DNA of 56,970 bases from an uncultured Lachnospiraceae bacterium (GTDB lineage Bacteria; Bacillota; Clostridia; Lachnospirales; Lachnospiraceae), in assembly GCA_910578085.1 (NCBI GenBank), contig CAJTPM010000001.1, forward strand, positions 1 to 56,970, in the 5' to 3' direction. This document shows positions 7,985 to 16,028 of this stretch, in pieces. The number at the start of each line of letters is the position of its first letter. Position 1 is the first letter of the stretch. A program made the translations under genes and the position numbers. The notes below the pieces were generated by a model. It was not told where the DNA came from and did not search any database. It saw only the letters and a list, made by a program, of their open reading frames with translations.

Positions 7985-9202
7985 TTATTGTTTATAAAAC
8001 CGGATTTCAAAACATGCACCGCCATCGGGCAGATTTTTAGCCCTTATTGTCCCATTTTGATGTTCTATAATCTCTTTTGACAATGCTAAGCCTATCCCAA
8101 TGCCGCTTCCACGGATATTACCGCAAGAATCTGTATTCTTTCCGCGATAAAACCGTTTAAAAAGATGCGGAATATCTTCTTTGGCAAATCCGTCCCCTTC
8201 ATCCCAGATAAATATTTCTGTATATAGCGGATTCTGCCCATAAGAGCAATGGACTGCTCCACCCGCATTATGCTCCATACAGTTTTTCATTACATTTATA
8301 ACTGCTTCCATAGTCCAGTTTAAATCTGCTGTCACTGCCATCTCCCCTGATTCCGGAATATCAATAAAAGTGCCGGAATCTGCAAATAATTCCTGCAAAT
8401 TGTCTGCCGCAAGGACAAGCAAAGTAAAAACATCCACATCTTCTTTTTGAAACATCAATGCGCCTGCATCAAGACGGGATAAAACAAGCAGGGATTCTTC
8501 TAAATGAATCAGTCTGTTTAACTGTTTCTTTATCTGTTCCATCCTGTCTTTTTCATATTCTTTTTTCATCGGCATTTCAGATAATGTCTGCAATGATAAA
8601 GAAATGGCGGTAATAGGAGTTTTTATCTGATGTGCAATATTGGATAGATTCTCGGCAAAATCATTTTTGGCCTGTACCGCCGCATCCTTTGTCTGATAAA
8701 GAAATGTCACAGTCTTATATATTTCATCTTCCAGCTTGGAAAAAAGATCTTCTCCTGAAACAGAGAGGACAACCGCTTTTCCCATATTAACCTGCTCCAG
8801 ATAATCTGACAGCTCCTCTATTCGTTTTGCTTCTGTTTTGTTACGGAATGCATAAGTAACCACAAAGAGAACGACTCCTGCTAAAAACCCTGTTACTGCA
8901 AATATAATATCATATGTAACAGAAGAATCAGAAAAATCAGATATATCATATCCCAAAACGGACAATACATCCCCCACTGCCACACCATCGGCATTTCCAC
9001 CTGTATATTCTTTCAATGCAGCAGAAACGATATGCTTCATTTCCGGCTCTTGTTCCAGCACTTCGCCACAGATCACATTTACCAAATCAAATTGAAGCCT
9101 GCCGTAATGGCAGGAAAGCAGCATTGCCGTAACAGCAGAAGAAATCAGGCTGACAGCTGCCACAAATCCAAAGAGAACCACTAAATTTTTTCGCCCGCTC
9201 AT
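7985..9202 (-). CDS. Sensor histidine kinase of the ABC transporter locus
   Basis: This 405-residue kinase has a membrane helix at about residues 7-29, an extracytoplasmic domain of some 70 residues, and a second helix at about 98-118. The phospho-acceptor is His191 in NLSNIAHQIKTPITAI. An N box (NVMKNCMEH), G1 box (IWDEGDGF), F box (LFKRFYRG) and G2 box (GIGIGLALS) form the ATP-binding domain. The extracellular domain is longer than in intramembrane-sensing BceS kinases, so direct ligand sensing is possible. It overlaps the regulator gene by four bases (ATGA), showing translational coupling. Confidence 0.92.
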   Translation of the reverse strand: MSGRKNLVVLFGFVAAVSLISSAVTAMLLSCHYGRLQFDLVNVICGEVLEQEPEMKHIVSAALKEYTGGNADGVAVGDVLSVLGYDISDFSDSSVTYDIIFAVTGFLAGVVLFVVTYAFRNKTEAKRIEELSDYLEQVNMGKAVVLSVSGEDLFSKLEDEIYKTVTFLYQTKDAAVQAKNDFAENLSNIAHQIKTPITAISLSLQTLSEMPMKKEYEKDRMEQIKKQLNRLIHLEESLLVLSRLDAGALMFQKEDVDVFTLLVLAADNLQELFADSGTFIDIPESGEMAVTADLNWTMEAVINVMKNCMEHNAGGAVHCSYGQNPLYTEIFIWDEGDGFAKEDIPHLFKRFYRGKNTDSCGNIRGSGIGIGLALSKEIIEHQNGTIRAKNLPDGGACFEIRFYKQ

Positions 9203-9870
9203 ATGGTATCCTCCATACGGTATCCCACACTTCTAATTGTTTTCAGACAGGACGGTTGGTGCAGTTTGTCCCGCAGCCGTTTCATAGTAACTGTCAATGT
9301 ATGATCATTCACGTAGTTTCCATTTACATCCCATACCTGTTCTAAGATTTTTTCCCTGGTAACAGTCTTTCCTTTATTCTGCAGGAGATACAAAAGCAGC
9401 CCATACTCTGATACGCTTAAATCTATTTCTTCCGTGCCACAAGTAACTGTCCTGCGGTTTAAATCTATCCTGATCCCATCACAGGACAGGTACTGCACCG
9501 CCACATTGCCCGTTCTCCGAAGTACCGCCTGAATCCTTGAATACAATACGCTTAATTCAAAAGGCTTTACTACATAATCATCCGCACCATTTTGAAAACC
9601 TGAAACAATATCCTGGGAATCATCCCGGACCGTAAGGAAAATAATCGGCAGTTCCTTCCATCTGCCGCGTATCCATTGACAAAGACTATCCCCACGGCCA
9701 TCCGGCATATTCCAATCCAACAAAATAATCGTTGGCACATGAATTTCCAAAGCTCGTCTGACCTCTGAAATCGTATGATATATCACTACCTTAAAGTTTT
9801 TCTGTTCCAGATATTTTTTTACAACATCTGCAATATGAGCGTCATCCTCAGCATAAAACAATTCGACCAT
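9199..9870 (-). CDS. OmpR/PhoB-family response regulator of the ABC transporter locus
   Basis: This 223-residue regulator has a receiver domain (Asp9-Asp10, phospho-acceptor Asp52 in LLDWNMP, Thr80, Lys102) and a C-terminal winged helix (about 125-222) ending TIRSVGYRMED. An AGGTGG site precedes the ATG at 9870. Its promoter (9899-9904) and that of the transporter (7917-7922) share a near-identical 16-bp dyad at the same distance, so it most likely activates both its own operon and the exporter. Confidence 0.93.
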   Translation of the reverse strand: MVELFYAEDDAHIADVVKKYLEQKNFKVVIYHTISEVRRALEIHVPTIILLDWNMPDGRGDSLCQWIRGRWKELPIIFLTVRDDSQDIVSGFQNGADDYVVKPFELSVLYSRIQAVLRRTGNVAVQYLSCDGIRIDLNRRTVTCGTEEIDLSVSEYGLLLYLLQNKGKTVTREKILEQVWDVNGNYVNDHTLTVTMKRLRDKLHQPSCLKTIRSVGYRMEDTI

Positions 9871-9898
9871 TTTGGGTAACCACCTGTTTTTTATTTTT

Positions 9899-9930
9899 AT
9901 TATACCAGAAAAACATTACAATTTAGTTAC
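9899..9930 (-). promoter_or_regulatory. Autoregulated promoter of the response-regulator/kinase operon
   Basis: On the minus strand a consensus -10 TATAAT (9899-9904) has, ten bases upstream, GTAACTAAATTGTAAT (9915-9930). This differs at only three positions from the dyad before the ABC transporter (7933-7948), and both lie over the -35 region. Confidence 0.65.
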
Positions 9931-10321
9931 TCACTCCCCATACAATAAAAGCTCTTTTACCGCATCATGGAATCCCGTTCCATTCTTTATGCTTTTATAT
10001 CCCGGAAAACTAATCCAATTTGTCAGAAAGGCTCTGCATTACATAAGTTGTGGATGCCTACAGCCGCATAGATAATGATTCACGTTACAAAATGCTGCCA
10101 ATCACGATAAAGAGCTTAAACAACAGAGAATTTTCCATAGATACAGAAAATTACTTTTAGAGTTACAGAAAGTGAGCCACACTTTCATTTTGTGGTGTGG
10201 CTCACTATATTAAATGGGGGAAAATCCGTCCGACATTGTATTCCATCTCAAAAACATTTTTTATGCGCACTTTCGAGCAGCTATTACATTTATCATGCGC
10301 ACTTTCCAGCTACACGCCCCG
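9931..10321. other. Intergenic region with a hairpin and a 12-bp direct repeat
   Basis: No gene is seen. A perfect 12-bp stem (10171-10182 with 10195-10206, 12-nt loop) may end deoB transcription from the right, although no clean T-run follows. The 12-mer ATGCGCACTTTC occurs twice (10263-10274 and 10295-10306, a 32-bp period), each followed by an AGCTA-containing sequence. It lies just after the deoB stop; its meaning is unknown. Confidence 0.4.
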
Positions 10322-11509
10322 CTATACCAGATAATGGAGCATCGATTCCCCGATCGCCTCCTTCGGCATCGGCACGCCAAAATTATCAGCAACCGTAGCG
10401 CCGATTACCGCAAAGGTACTCTGCTCCGGCAGTCTGCCGTTTCCTTTCATACACTTCGCATATGCAAGAAATGGTACTTTCTCCCTTGTGTGATCCGATC
10501 CCGTATAAGTCGGATCCGTGCCGTGGTCTGCGGAGATAACCACCAGATCATCCTCCCGCAGTTTTTCTAACAGGATTCCCAGTTTTTCATCAAACCGCTC
10601 TAACTCGTCCCGATACCCTTCCGGATTCCTTCTGTGTCCCCACTTGGCGTCGAAATCCACCAGATTTACAAAACACAATCCTGTAAAATCCTTGTCCGCC
10701 AGTTCAATGGTCTGCTCCATGCCATGCACCGAAGATTTGGACTTATGGGCCTCGGTAATGCCCTCCCCGTCAAAAATGTCCACGATCTTGCCCACGGAGA
10801 TCACATCATAGCCATGATCTTTCAGCGCATTCAACGCCGTATCATGAGGCGGTTTCAGCGCATAGTCGTGACGGTTGCTGGTGCGTTCAAACTCGCCCTT
10901 TTTCTTTCCGATATACGGTCTTGCAATGACGCGCCCCACCTTCCACTTTTCTTCCAGTGTCAGTTCTCTCGCGATCTCACAGCAACGGTACAGTTCTTTT
11001 AAATCAAAAGTCTCCTCCTGCCCGCAGATCTGCAGCACGGAATCCGCCGACGTATAGACGATCATATGCCCTGTGGCGATCTCCTCCTCGCCCAGCTCAT
11101 CGATGATCTCCGTACCGCTGGCGCTTCTGTTGCCGATCACCTTATGTCCGGTGCGCCGTTCCAGCTCGTCGATCAGCTCTTTCGGAAAACCGGTTTCCGT
11201 AAAGGTCTGGAATGGCGTCTTCGTCTCCACCCCCATCATCTCCCAGTGTCCGGTCATGGTGTCCTTTCCGTTGCTGGCCTCCCGAAGGATCGCCTGATAG
11301 CCGAGAGGATTTTCCAGCGCCGCCACCTGCTTTAAAGGCGTCAGGTTTGCGATCCCGAGCTTCTGCAGATTCGGAATCTCAAAATGATCCACAGCCTCCG
11401 AGATATGCCCCAGCGTATTGACGCCGATATCCCCAAACTTCGGACCATCCGGCATCTGTCCCACCCCCAGTGAATCGATCACAATTACAAAAATACGTTT
11501 ATAGTTCAT
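10322..11509 (-). CDS. deoB: Phosphopentomutase
   Basis: DeoB interconverts ribose-1-phosphate (or its deoxy form) and the 5-phosphate, linking nucleoside salvage to the pentose phosphate pathway. With the start at 11509 it has 395 residues, the usual size. The open frame continues 40 codons upstream, but an AGGAGGTAAC-like site sits right before 11509 and the protein then begins MNYKRIFVIVIDSLGVGQMP as the family does. Alkaline-phosphatase-fold metal motifs are visible: IDSLGVG, GHWEMMG, SADHGTDPTYTGSDHTRE. No other nucleoside genes are adjacent. The upstream region carries a candidate promoter at 11540-11569. Confidence 0.96.
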   Translation of the reverse strand: MNYKRIFVIVIDSLGVGQMPDGPKFGDIGVNTLGHISEAVDHFEIPNLQKLGIANLTPLKQVAALENPLGYQAILREASNGKDTMTGHWEMMGVETKTPFQTFTETGFPKELIDELERRTGHKVIGNRSASGTEIIDELGEEEIATGHMIVYTSADSVLQICGQEETFDLKELYRCCEIARELTLEEKWKVGRVIARPYIGKKKGEFERTSNRHDYALKPPHDTALNALKDHGYDVISVGKIVDIFDGEGITEAHKSKSSVHGMEQTIELADKDFTGLCFVNLVDFDAKWGHRRNPEGYRDELERFDEKLGILLEKLREDDLVVISADHGTDPTYTGSDHTREKVPFLAYAKCMKGNGRLPEQSTFAVIGATVADNFGVPMPKEAIGESMLHYLV

Positions 11510-11539
11510 ACTGTTACCTCCATCTGATTGCATACTACC

Positions 11540-11569
11540 AAAATACCATATATCGGCACCTCTTTTCAA
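11540..11569 (-). promoter_or_regulatory. Candidate deoB promoter
   Basis: On the minus strand TTGAAA (11564-11569) and TATTTT (11540-11545) are separated by 18 bases, about 30 bases before the deoB start. It is a moderate match to sigma-A sites. Confidence 0.35.
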
Positions 11570-11591
11570 GTCTTCGGACGATTCTTTCCCG

Positions 11592-11754
11592 CAAAGTGAT
11601 AACAGTTCAGCCTTCGGCTTCACTGTCATGGAATCCGGCCCATTTAGAGTTTGCTTTCAGCAAAGGGCCGGATTCTTTAGCTGAAAATTTACGCATTCTT
11701 ACGGACTTTGCAGCAAGTGCAAAGTCCTGGGCTGAACTGTTACACAAAGTGATA
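11592..11754. mobile_element. MITE-like palindromic element with flanking direct repeats
   Basis: Terminal 13-bp inverted repeats (11600-11612 and 11730-11742) enclose two inner stems: an 11-bp stem (11631-11641 with 11665-11675) capped by a 5-bp extension, and a 10-bp stem (11703-11712 with 11718-11727). Together they form a three-way-junction shape of about 143 nt. The 10-bp sequence CAAAGTGATA occurs on both sides (11592-11601, 11745-11754), like a target duplication, overlapping the left terminus by two bases. No protein is encoded. The terminal 13-mer recurs at 51577-51589, at the end of an IS110-type transposase remnant. Confidence 0.6.
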
Positions 11755-11785
11755 TCCGTTCCATCCTGCGGCAGTCGCACCAAGA

Positions 11786-11825
11786 AAAAGGACCGCCCCA
11801 CACTGTGAGACAGCCCCCTTTCTGT
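11786..11825 (-). terminator. Terminator of the spore-protein gene
   Basis: On the minus strand, some 25-60 bases after the spore-protein stop, a G-rich arm (GGGGGCTGTCTCACA) can pair with TGTGGGGCGGTCC through many G-C and G-U pairs, and a run of T follows. This is a plausible intrinsic terminator. Confidence 0.5.
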
Positions 11826-11849
11826 TCATTTTTCAGCTACGCCAGTCAC

Positions 11850-12053
11850 TTATTTCAGGTTCTGCTCGTAGTTCTTTACCATTCTCTTAACCATTTCGCC
11901 ACCGATGGAACCAGCTTCACGAGAAGTTAAGTCGCCGTTATATCCCTCTTTCAGGTTGATACCCATTTCAGATGCAACCTCAGTTTTGAAACGATCCATA
12001 GCAGCCTTTGCTTCAGGTACTGCCATAGTAGAAGAATTTTTGCTATTAGCCAT
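11850..12053 (-). CDS. Alpha/beta-type small acid-soluble spore protein
   Basis: This 67-residue protein coats and protects spore DNA. It contains the family signature EVASEMGINLKEGYNGDLTS followed by REAGSIGGEMVKRMVK, including the Glu-Ala/Glu-Met region cut by the germination protease. Its length is typical. A GGAGG site precedes the ATG. It is a single-gene unit, bounded by a terminator at 11786-11825. Such genes are transcribed in the forespore by sigma G; I could not fix a clear sigma-G promoter. A perfect 8-bp hairpin (12097-12104 with 12110-12117) lies in the upstream region. Its presence shows the organism makes endospores. Confidence 0.95.
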   Translation of the reverse strand: MANSKNSSTMAVPEAKAAMDRFKTEVASEMGINLKEGYNGDLTSREAGSIGGEMVKRMVKNYEQNLK

Positions 12054-12178
12054 TTTTTCATACCTCCATATTTTTCATACTGTTTTTCAGTTTGCAGATA
12101 AGTCCTTGCGACTTATCCTGTAGTTATTATTGACCGCCTTCTGAAAAATATGTTGGTAATGAATGGTATTATCAGATC

Positions 12179-12589
12179 TTATTCCCTCTCCTTCTTTTCA
12201 CATAAATATTCGATCACATTTTTTCTTGTGATAATACCAATGAAGCATTTCTGCCCGTCGATCACTGGCACAAAATTCTGCTGCACAACTTTGGAGATCA
12301 GATCCTCCATTTTCGCCCCCACACTCACCGGTTGGTTATCCCGATGGCGCTTTATCTCCTTGATACGGATATCCTCGGCATTACGTATATTTAAATTGTG
12401 GCGGTTTTTGATGTCCCAGAGCAGATCGCCCTCGGTGATCGTCCCCTTGTAGGCGCCTGTTGTCCTGGAGATCATCGGAATCGACGCATACCTGTGCTTT
12501 TCCATCACTTCTAACACCTGTCTGAGGGAATCATCCTCATAGACATAAATACATTCCGCCTTAGGCTTTAAAAAAAACAAAATATTCAT
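12179..12589 (-). CDS. CBS-domain protein
   Basis: This 136-residue protein consists of two CBS motifs (about residues 13-62 and 75-130). The first includes VLEVMEKHRYASIPMI and GTITEGDLLW; the second includes VQQNFVPVIDGQKCFIGIIT followed by RKNVIEYL. CBS pairs bind adenosyl ligands and usually act as sensors. There is no catalytic domain, so it is a stand-alone CBS protein, perhaps a regulatory partner of another protein. The ribosome site before 12589 is weak, but the N-terminal hydrophobic MNILFFLKPK stretch leading directly into the first CBS motif fits this start. Confidence 0.85.
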   Translation of the reverse strand: MNILFFLKPKAECIYVYEDDSLRQVLEVMEKHRYASIPMISRTTGAYKGTITEGDLLWDIKNRHNLNIRNAEDIRIKEIKRHRDNQPVSVGAKMEDLISKVVQQNFVPVIDGQKCFIGIITRKNVIEYLCEKKERE

Positions 12590-12698
12590 AATTTATTCTT
12601 ATCCTGTTCAAATTCTTTATTCTTCTTTCGTCATATTTACGGCCACAAATTTTATGCAAATAAAAATTCATCCTGCTGTCCGACCTTACCTCTGTATC

Positions 12699-13244
12699 TT
12701 AATATACGATCTTCTCCGCCATCGCTTTCGCCGCTTCTTTTCCCTGATACCGCTCTAAAATAGAAAGCGCAAACGGAATCGCCGCTCCCATGCCGCGGCC
12801 GGTCGTGATATTACCGGAGATAACGCTGGGCTCCGATAGCACCTCCGCTCCCTCCAGATGCTCCTCAAAGGAAGGGAAACAGCAGGCCTTCTTTCCCTTT
12901 AAATGGCCTCTGTGCCCTAAAATACTGGGCGCCGCGCAGATCGCGCTGACCGGTCTGTCCGCTTTTACGAACGCATCCACCTGTTCCATCAATGCCTCGC
13001 AGGCCTCCAGATTTTTTGTCCCCGGCATACCGCCCGGCAGCACGATCATCTCCACCTGGTCAAAATTTACTTCCGACAGCACCGCGTCCATCTTCACCGT
13101 AATCTGATGGGAGCCGGTGACTTCCCTCTCCTGTGTGATGGAAACCATCTTTACGGGAAGAGCCGCTCTCCTTAAAATATCCACCGCGGTGAGCGCTTCT
13201 ATCTCCTCGTAACCTTCCCCGAAAAATACGCAGATATCGTTCAT
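12699..13244 (-). CDS. DJ-1/PfpI-family protein
   Basis: This 181-residue protein has the flavodoxin-like DJ-1 fold with the nucleophile elbow Cys103 in SAICAAPSIL and the partner acid in EGYEEIEA near residue 14. MIVLPGGMPGTKNL is also family-typical. DJ-1/YajL-type proteins act in oxidative or carbonyl stress responses, but the activity is disputed. The start at 13244 is chosen because GGAGGAGAG lies seven bases upstream; an earlier in-frame ATG at 13259 would put this site inside the gene. It appears to be monocistronic. Confidence 0.9.
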   Translation of the reverse strand: MNDICVFFGEGYEEIEALTAVDILRRAALPVKMVSITQEREVTGSHQITVKMDAVLSEVNFDQVEMIVLPGGMPGTKNLEACEALMEQVDAFVKADRPVSAICAAPSILGHRGHLKGKKACCFPSFEEHLEGAEVLSEPSVISGNITTGRGMGAAIPFALSILERYQGKEAAKAMAEKIVY

Positions 13245-13573
13245 TGCTCTCTCCTCCATTTTCCTTTCGCTTTTTCACAGACTGTTCTCACATACAGCCT
13301 ACGTCAGAAATTCTGTTTTCAAAAACATCTTTCTTCTGATTTTGTTTTGCCACATGACAACTATATATTCAGTGTACCATTTTCTTCGATTTTATCCAAT
13401 GGATTTGATGTGAAAATTTTGTAAATAATTTCTGACAGACAGCCATTGCAAAAAAACTCCTTTTTCTATATAGTAGAATGGTAAGTAACATATACCTGCG
13501 CCATTTGACAGACATAACGTTTATCACAGAAAATACATAGCATTTACCACATCAGTCAAAAAGGAGCTCCTCC
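13245..13573. other. Divergent promoter region between DJ-1 and CYTH genes
   Basis: No gene is seen. It holds the start signals of the two divergent genes, including the promoter at 13446-13474. The stretch is A+T-rich. Confidence 0.6.
13446..13474 (+). promoter_or_regulatory. Sigma-A promoter of the CYTH gene
   Basis: TTGCAA (13446-13451) and TATAGT (13469-13474) are 17 bases apart, followed by a leader of about 95 nt with an AAGGAG site just before the ATG at 13574. Confidence 0.6.
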
Positions 13574-14074
13574 ATGGAAATCGAACGCAAATTTTTATTA
13601 AGAAAGATACCGGAAAACCTGGACAGTTATCCTTACCATTTGATCGAGCAGGCCTATTTATGCGTAACACCTGTTATTCGAATCCGCAGACAGGACGACG
13701 AGTATTATTTGACTTACAAGGGAAGCGGTATGATGAGCCGAGAAGAATATAATCTGCCTTTGACAAAAGAGGCCTATGAACATCTGCTGCCAAAATCTGA
13801 CGGCAATGTCATATCTAAAAAAAGGTATCTGATTCCTTTGTCATCCGAAGAAATCAACCCGGAATGCCTGTCACTTTTGGGTGACACTGCTCTCATCATA
13901 GAACTGGATGAGTTTGCGCCCCCTTTTGCGCCGCTTCTTCTGGCGGAGATAGAATTTCCCACCGAGGAAGCTGCAAACGCCTTTCAGATGCCGGACTGGT
14001 TTTTGGAGGATGTGACTCAGGATGTCAGATACCATAATTCTTATATGTCAGCAATGCATCTTTCCCAGGCATAA
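13574..14074 (+). CDS. CYTH-domain phosphohydrolase-like protein
   Basis: This 166-residue protein starts with the CYTH signature ExExK (EIERKFLL, Glu2-Glu4-Lys6). Basic and acidic residues that line the CYTH tunnel are visible: RIRRQ, LTYKG, ISKKRY, IELDEF and LAEIEF. CYTH enzymes bind triphosphates with divalent metal; bacterial members include triphosphatases (thiamine triphosphate or inorganic triphosphate) and CyaB-type cyclases. Which reaction applies cannot be told from sequence. AAGGAG lies a few bases before the ATG, and the gene has its own promoter. Confidence 0.88.
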   Translation: MEIERKFLLRKIPENLDSYPYHLIEQAYLCVTPVIRIRRQDDEYYLTYKGSGMMSREEYNLPLTKEAYEHLLPKSDGNVISKKRYLIPLSSEEINPECLSLLGDTALIIELDEFAPPFAPLLLAEIEFPTEEAANAFQMPDWFLEDVTQDVRYHNSYMSAMHLSQA

Positions 14075-14186
14075 TGTATCACCTGTGAAAGACTTTTCTG
14101 AAATTGTCAGCTTTTTCAAACATATTTCCGAAAAAACTCCAACTTTTTTAACGGCTTTTCGCACCTGTCTATAACTTCTTCTGATA

Positions 14187-14321
14187 TTAAAACAATAACT
14201 CTACGGCTCCTGTCAGCCCGGAGTCCGCCCCTAACTCTGTCTGATAAAACTGAACCTCAAATTCCGTAGTCTGGTAGCGTCTGAACTGCTCTTCCACTTT
14301 TTTGATCAGCTTATCCCCCAT
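14187..14321 (-). pseudogene. C-terminal remnant of a ROK-family sugar kinase or regulator
   Basis: A 44-codon minus-strand frame reads MGDKLIKKVEEQFRRYQT and ends FYQTELGADSGLTGAVELLF. The pattern LG-D-G--GA--L closes many ROK-family kinases and repressors. An in-frame TAG precedes the ATG, and the rest of the gene is missing. Identification rests on a short motif and is tentative. The remaining bases of the 14075-14487 gap show no gene. Confidence 0.45.
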
Positions 14322-14487
14322 CGCCTACAGGCGGCTCTATCATTACCTGATGGAAAATCCTCTGCAATATTTTTTTCTTGCATCCAGCGTAAATGTAAAC
14401 CCGAACCCTCTCTGTCCCGTGGGAAGAAATATCCATTCTGTTTTAGACGGCAGGCCCGGGCTTACCTTTTGTCCACAGATAATCCTT

Positions 14488-15591
14488 TTACCGTCCCGTC
14501 CCCATCATCTTCCCCAGCTGTTCCACGATGCCGGCGCTGCCGTTCACGGAGATCTCGCCGACCTTTTCACAGATCCGCTCCAGATACTCCAGTTCTTTCA
14601 GCTTGTAGAGCGTCTGGTTCTCCTCCATGAGTTTCGCTGTATTGAGGAGCGATCTGGTGGAAGCCACCTCCTCCCTTCTGGAGATAACGTTTGCCTGCGC
14701 CGTCTTCTCCGCTACAAGGACTTTGTTCATGATCTCCCTGATCTCCCCGGGCAGTATGATATCCCTGATGCCGGCGGACACGAAATTCACGCAGAACATG
14801 TTCTCCCGTTCCTTAAGCGCCCCAAAGATCTCTTTGGAGATCCGGTCCTTCGCCTCCAGTATCTCATCCAGCTTGTAGTTACCCACAATCTCCCGGATGG
14901 CCAGCTGCACCGCAGGGTAAAGCTGGGCTTTCAGATCAGAGACCGTCTCCACAAACTCCACCGCATCCCGCACTTTGTACATGCATGCCACGTTCATCCG
15001 AATGCCGATCTTATCCTTTGTCAGGATCTCCTGTCCCAGGATATCTAACTCCTTCTGCTTCATATCGATGACGGTACAGGTCACGATGTGGTTGTAATTC
15101 CAGAACCGGTACACACCCTTAGAGAGCGGCTCCTGCATGACATTGTCGTAGTAGACAAGGCCCACCTCGCCCTCGCCCACCCGTACTTCCGTGTAGTACT
15201 TCATCGGAACCATGGAGAGCATCTGTTTCGTGACCTCTGCGCCGATCAGTGTCTCCTCCATGGAGACAATTTTCATCCCGTACTTGTCAAACACGTTCCA
15301 GAAAACATACTCTTTCCTCGTCGCAAAGGAAGTGAGCTTCCCGTTCATATAGATAAACCCCAGCGAACCGTCCGGTATTTCCATATGTACCGTGGCCTCC
15401 CGAAAGGCGGGATCTCTTTCCAGTATCTGGCAGGGCAGACCCAGATAGTTCATCTCGCCCGACATCTCCTCGATCTGCACCGTATAACCTGCTATCTGAG
15501 GAAAATGATAGGTCCCCGCCGTGATCATTTTCTGAAACACGCCGTTTTTTAATACAAATCCTGCCTGATTATCTCTGATGATATACTTCAT
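14488..15591 (-). CDS. SPFH/Band-7 (slipin) protein of the RtcB locus
   Basis: This 367-residue protein carries an SPFH/Band-7 core (about residues 135-290, with MKQKELDILGQEILTKDK, AVQLAIREIVGNYKLDEIL and FVSAGIRDIILPGEIREI). A coiled-coil-prone C-terminal part with AEKTAQANVISRREEVAST follows. The N-terminal 130 residues form an extra beta-rich region (IIRDNQAGFVLKNGVF). No clear membrane helix is seen, so it may be cytosolic or peripheral and assemble into rings. It lies downstream of rtcB and the tRNA-like RNA on the same strand. SPFH modules linked to RtcB have been proposed as scaffolds that work with a tRNA-like RNA; the link here is inferred from gene order. Confidence 0.88.
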   Translation of the reverse strand: MKYIIRDNQAGFVLKNGVFQKMITAGTYHFPQIAGYTVQIEEMSGEMNYLGLPCQILERDPAFREATVHMEIPDGSLGFIYMNGKLTSFATRKEYVFWNVFDKYGMKIVSMEETLIGAEVTKQMLSMVPMKYYTEVRVGEGEVGLVYYDNVMQEPLSKGVYRFWNYNHIVTCTVIDMKQKELDILGQEILTKDKIGIRMNVACMYKVRDAVEFVETVSDLKAQLYPAVQLAIREIVGNYKLDEILEAKDRISKEIFGALKERENMFCVNFVSAGIRDIILPGEIREIMNKVLVAEKTAQANVISRREEVASTRSLLNTAKLMEENQTLYKLKELEYLERICEKVGEISVNGSAGIVEQLGKMMGTGR

Positions 15592-16028
15592 CTTGACACC
15601 TCCCTGTATTAATGATCATTTTTCTTTGTTTTTTCTTCAATTACAATACTTTCTATCCCTCATTCATCCATCTTTTGCGGAAAACCGGTTGAGCAGGTTG
15701 TGGGGAGAAAGGACCGTTTGTCCTGATATTTTCTCCGATCCCGCAGATTTATGCTCCGCCTGGCATCTTCTGACTGACAGATCCTGTCAGCAGTATTTGC
15801 CGGACAGATTTCGTCACCCGAAACTGCCCTACAGCTTCTGCCCGGTACGTCTCACCGGACATTCTCTGCCCCGCAGTTTCTATCCGGATGCTGTAAACTG
15901 CCGGATCATCAAAAATATTCTCCACAGACCGCTGTTTCCCCTTCCATCCTGCGGTATCCCCGACCTTCTGGCAAAAGACGGACTGGCATCTGCTTTCGCT
16001 TATGCCTGAAATCGGGATAAAAGTATTT
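15592..16028 (-). other. Noncoding, structure-rich stretch between the tRNA-like RNA and the SPFH gene
   Basis: About 430 bases without a credible gene in any frame. Hairpins include a 7-bp stem with a 3-nt loop (15774-15780 with 15784-15790) and a 5-bp stem (15985-15989 with 16002-16006) that on the minus strand encloses a GC-GAAA-GC tetraloop. The motif CCGGA or CCGGT recurs about five times between 15800 and 15905. It may be a second RNA of the locus or a long leader of the SPFH gene. Confidence 0.4.

Noticed and set aside
14302..15048. Plus-strand frame of 248 codons
   Set aside because: Its 3' three quarters are antisense to the SPFH gene and it has no family features.
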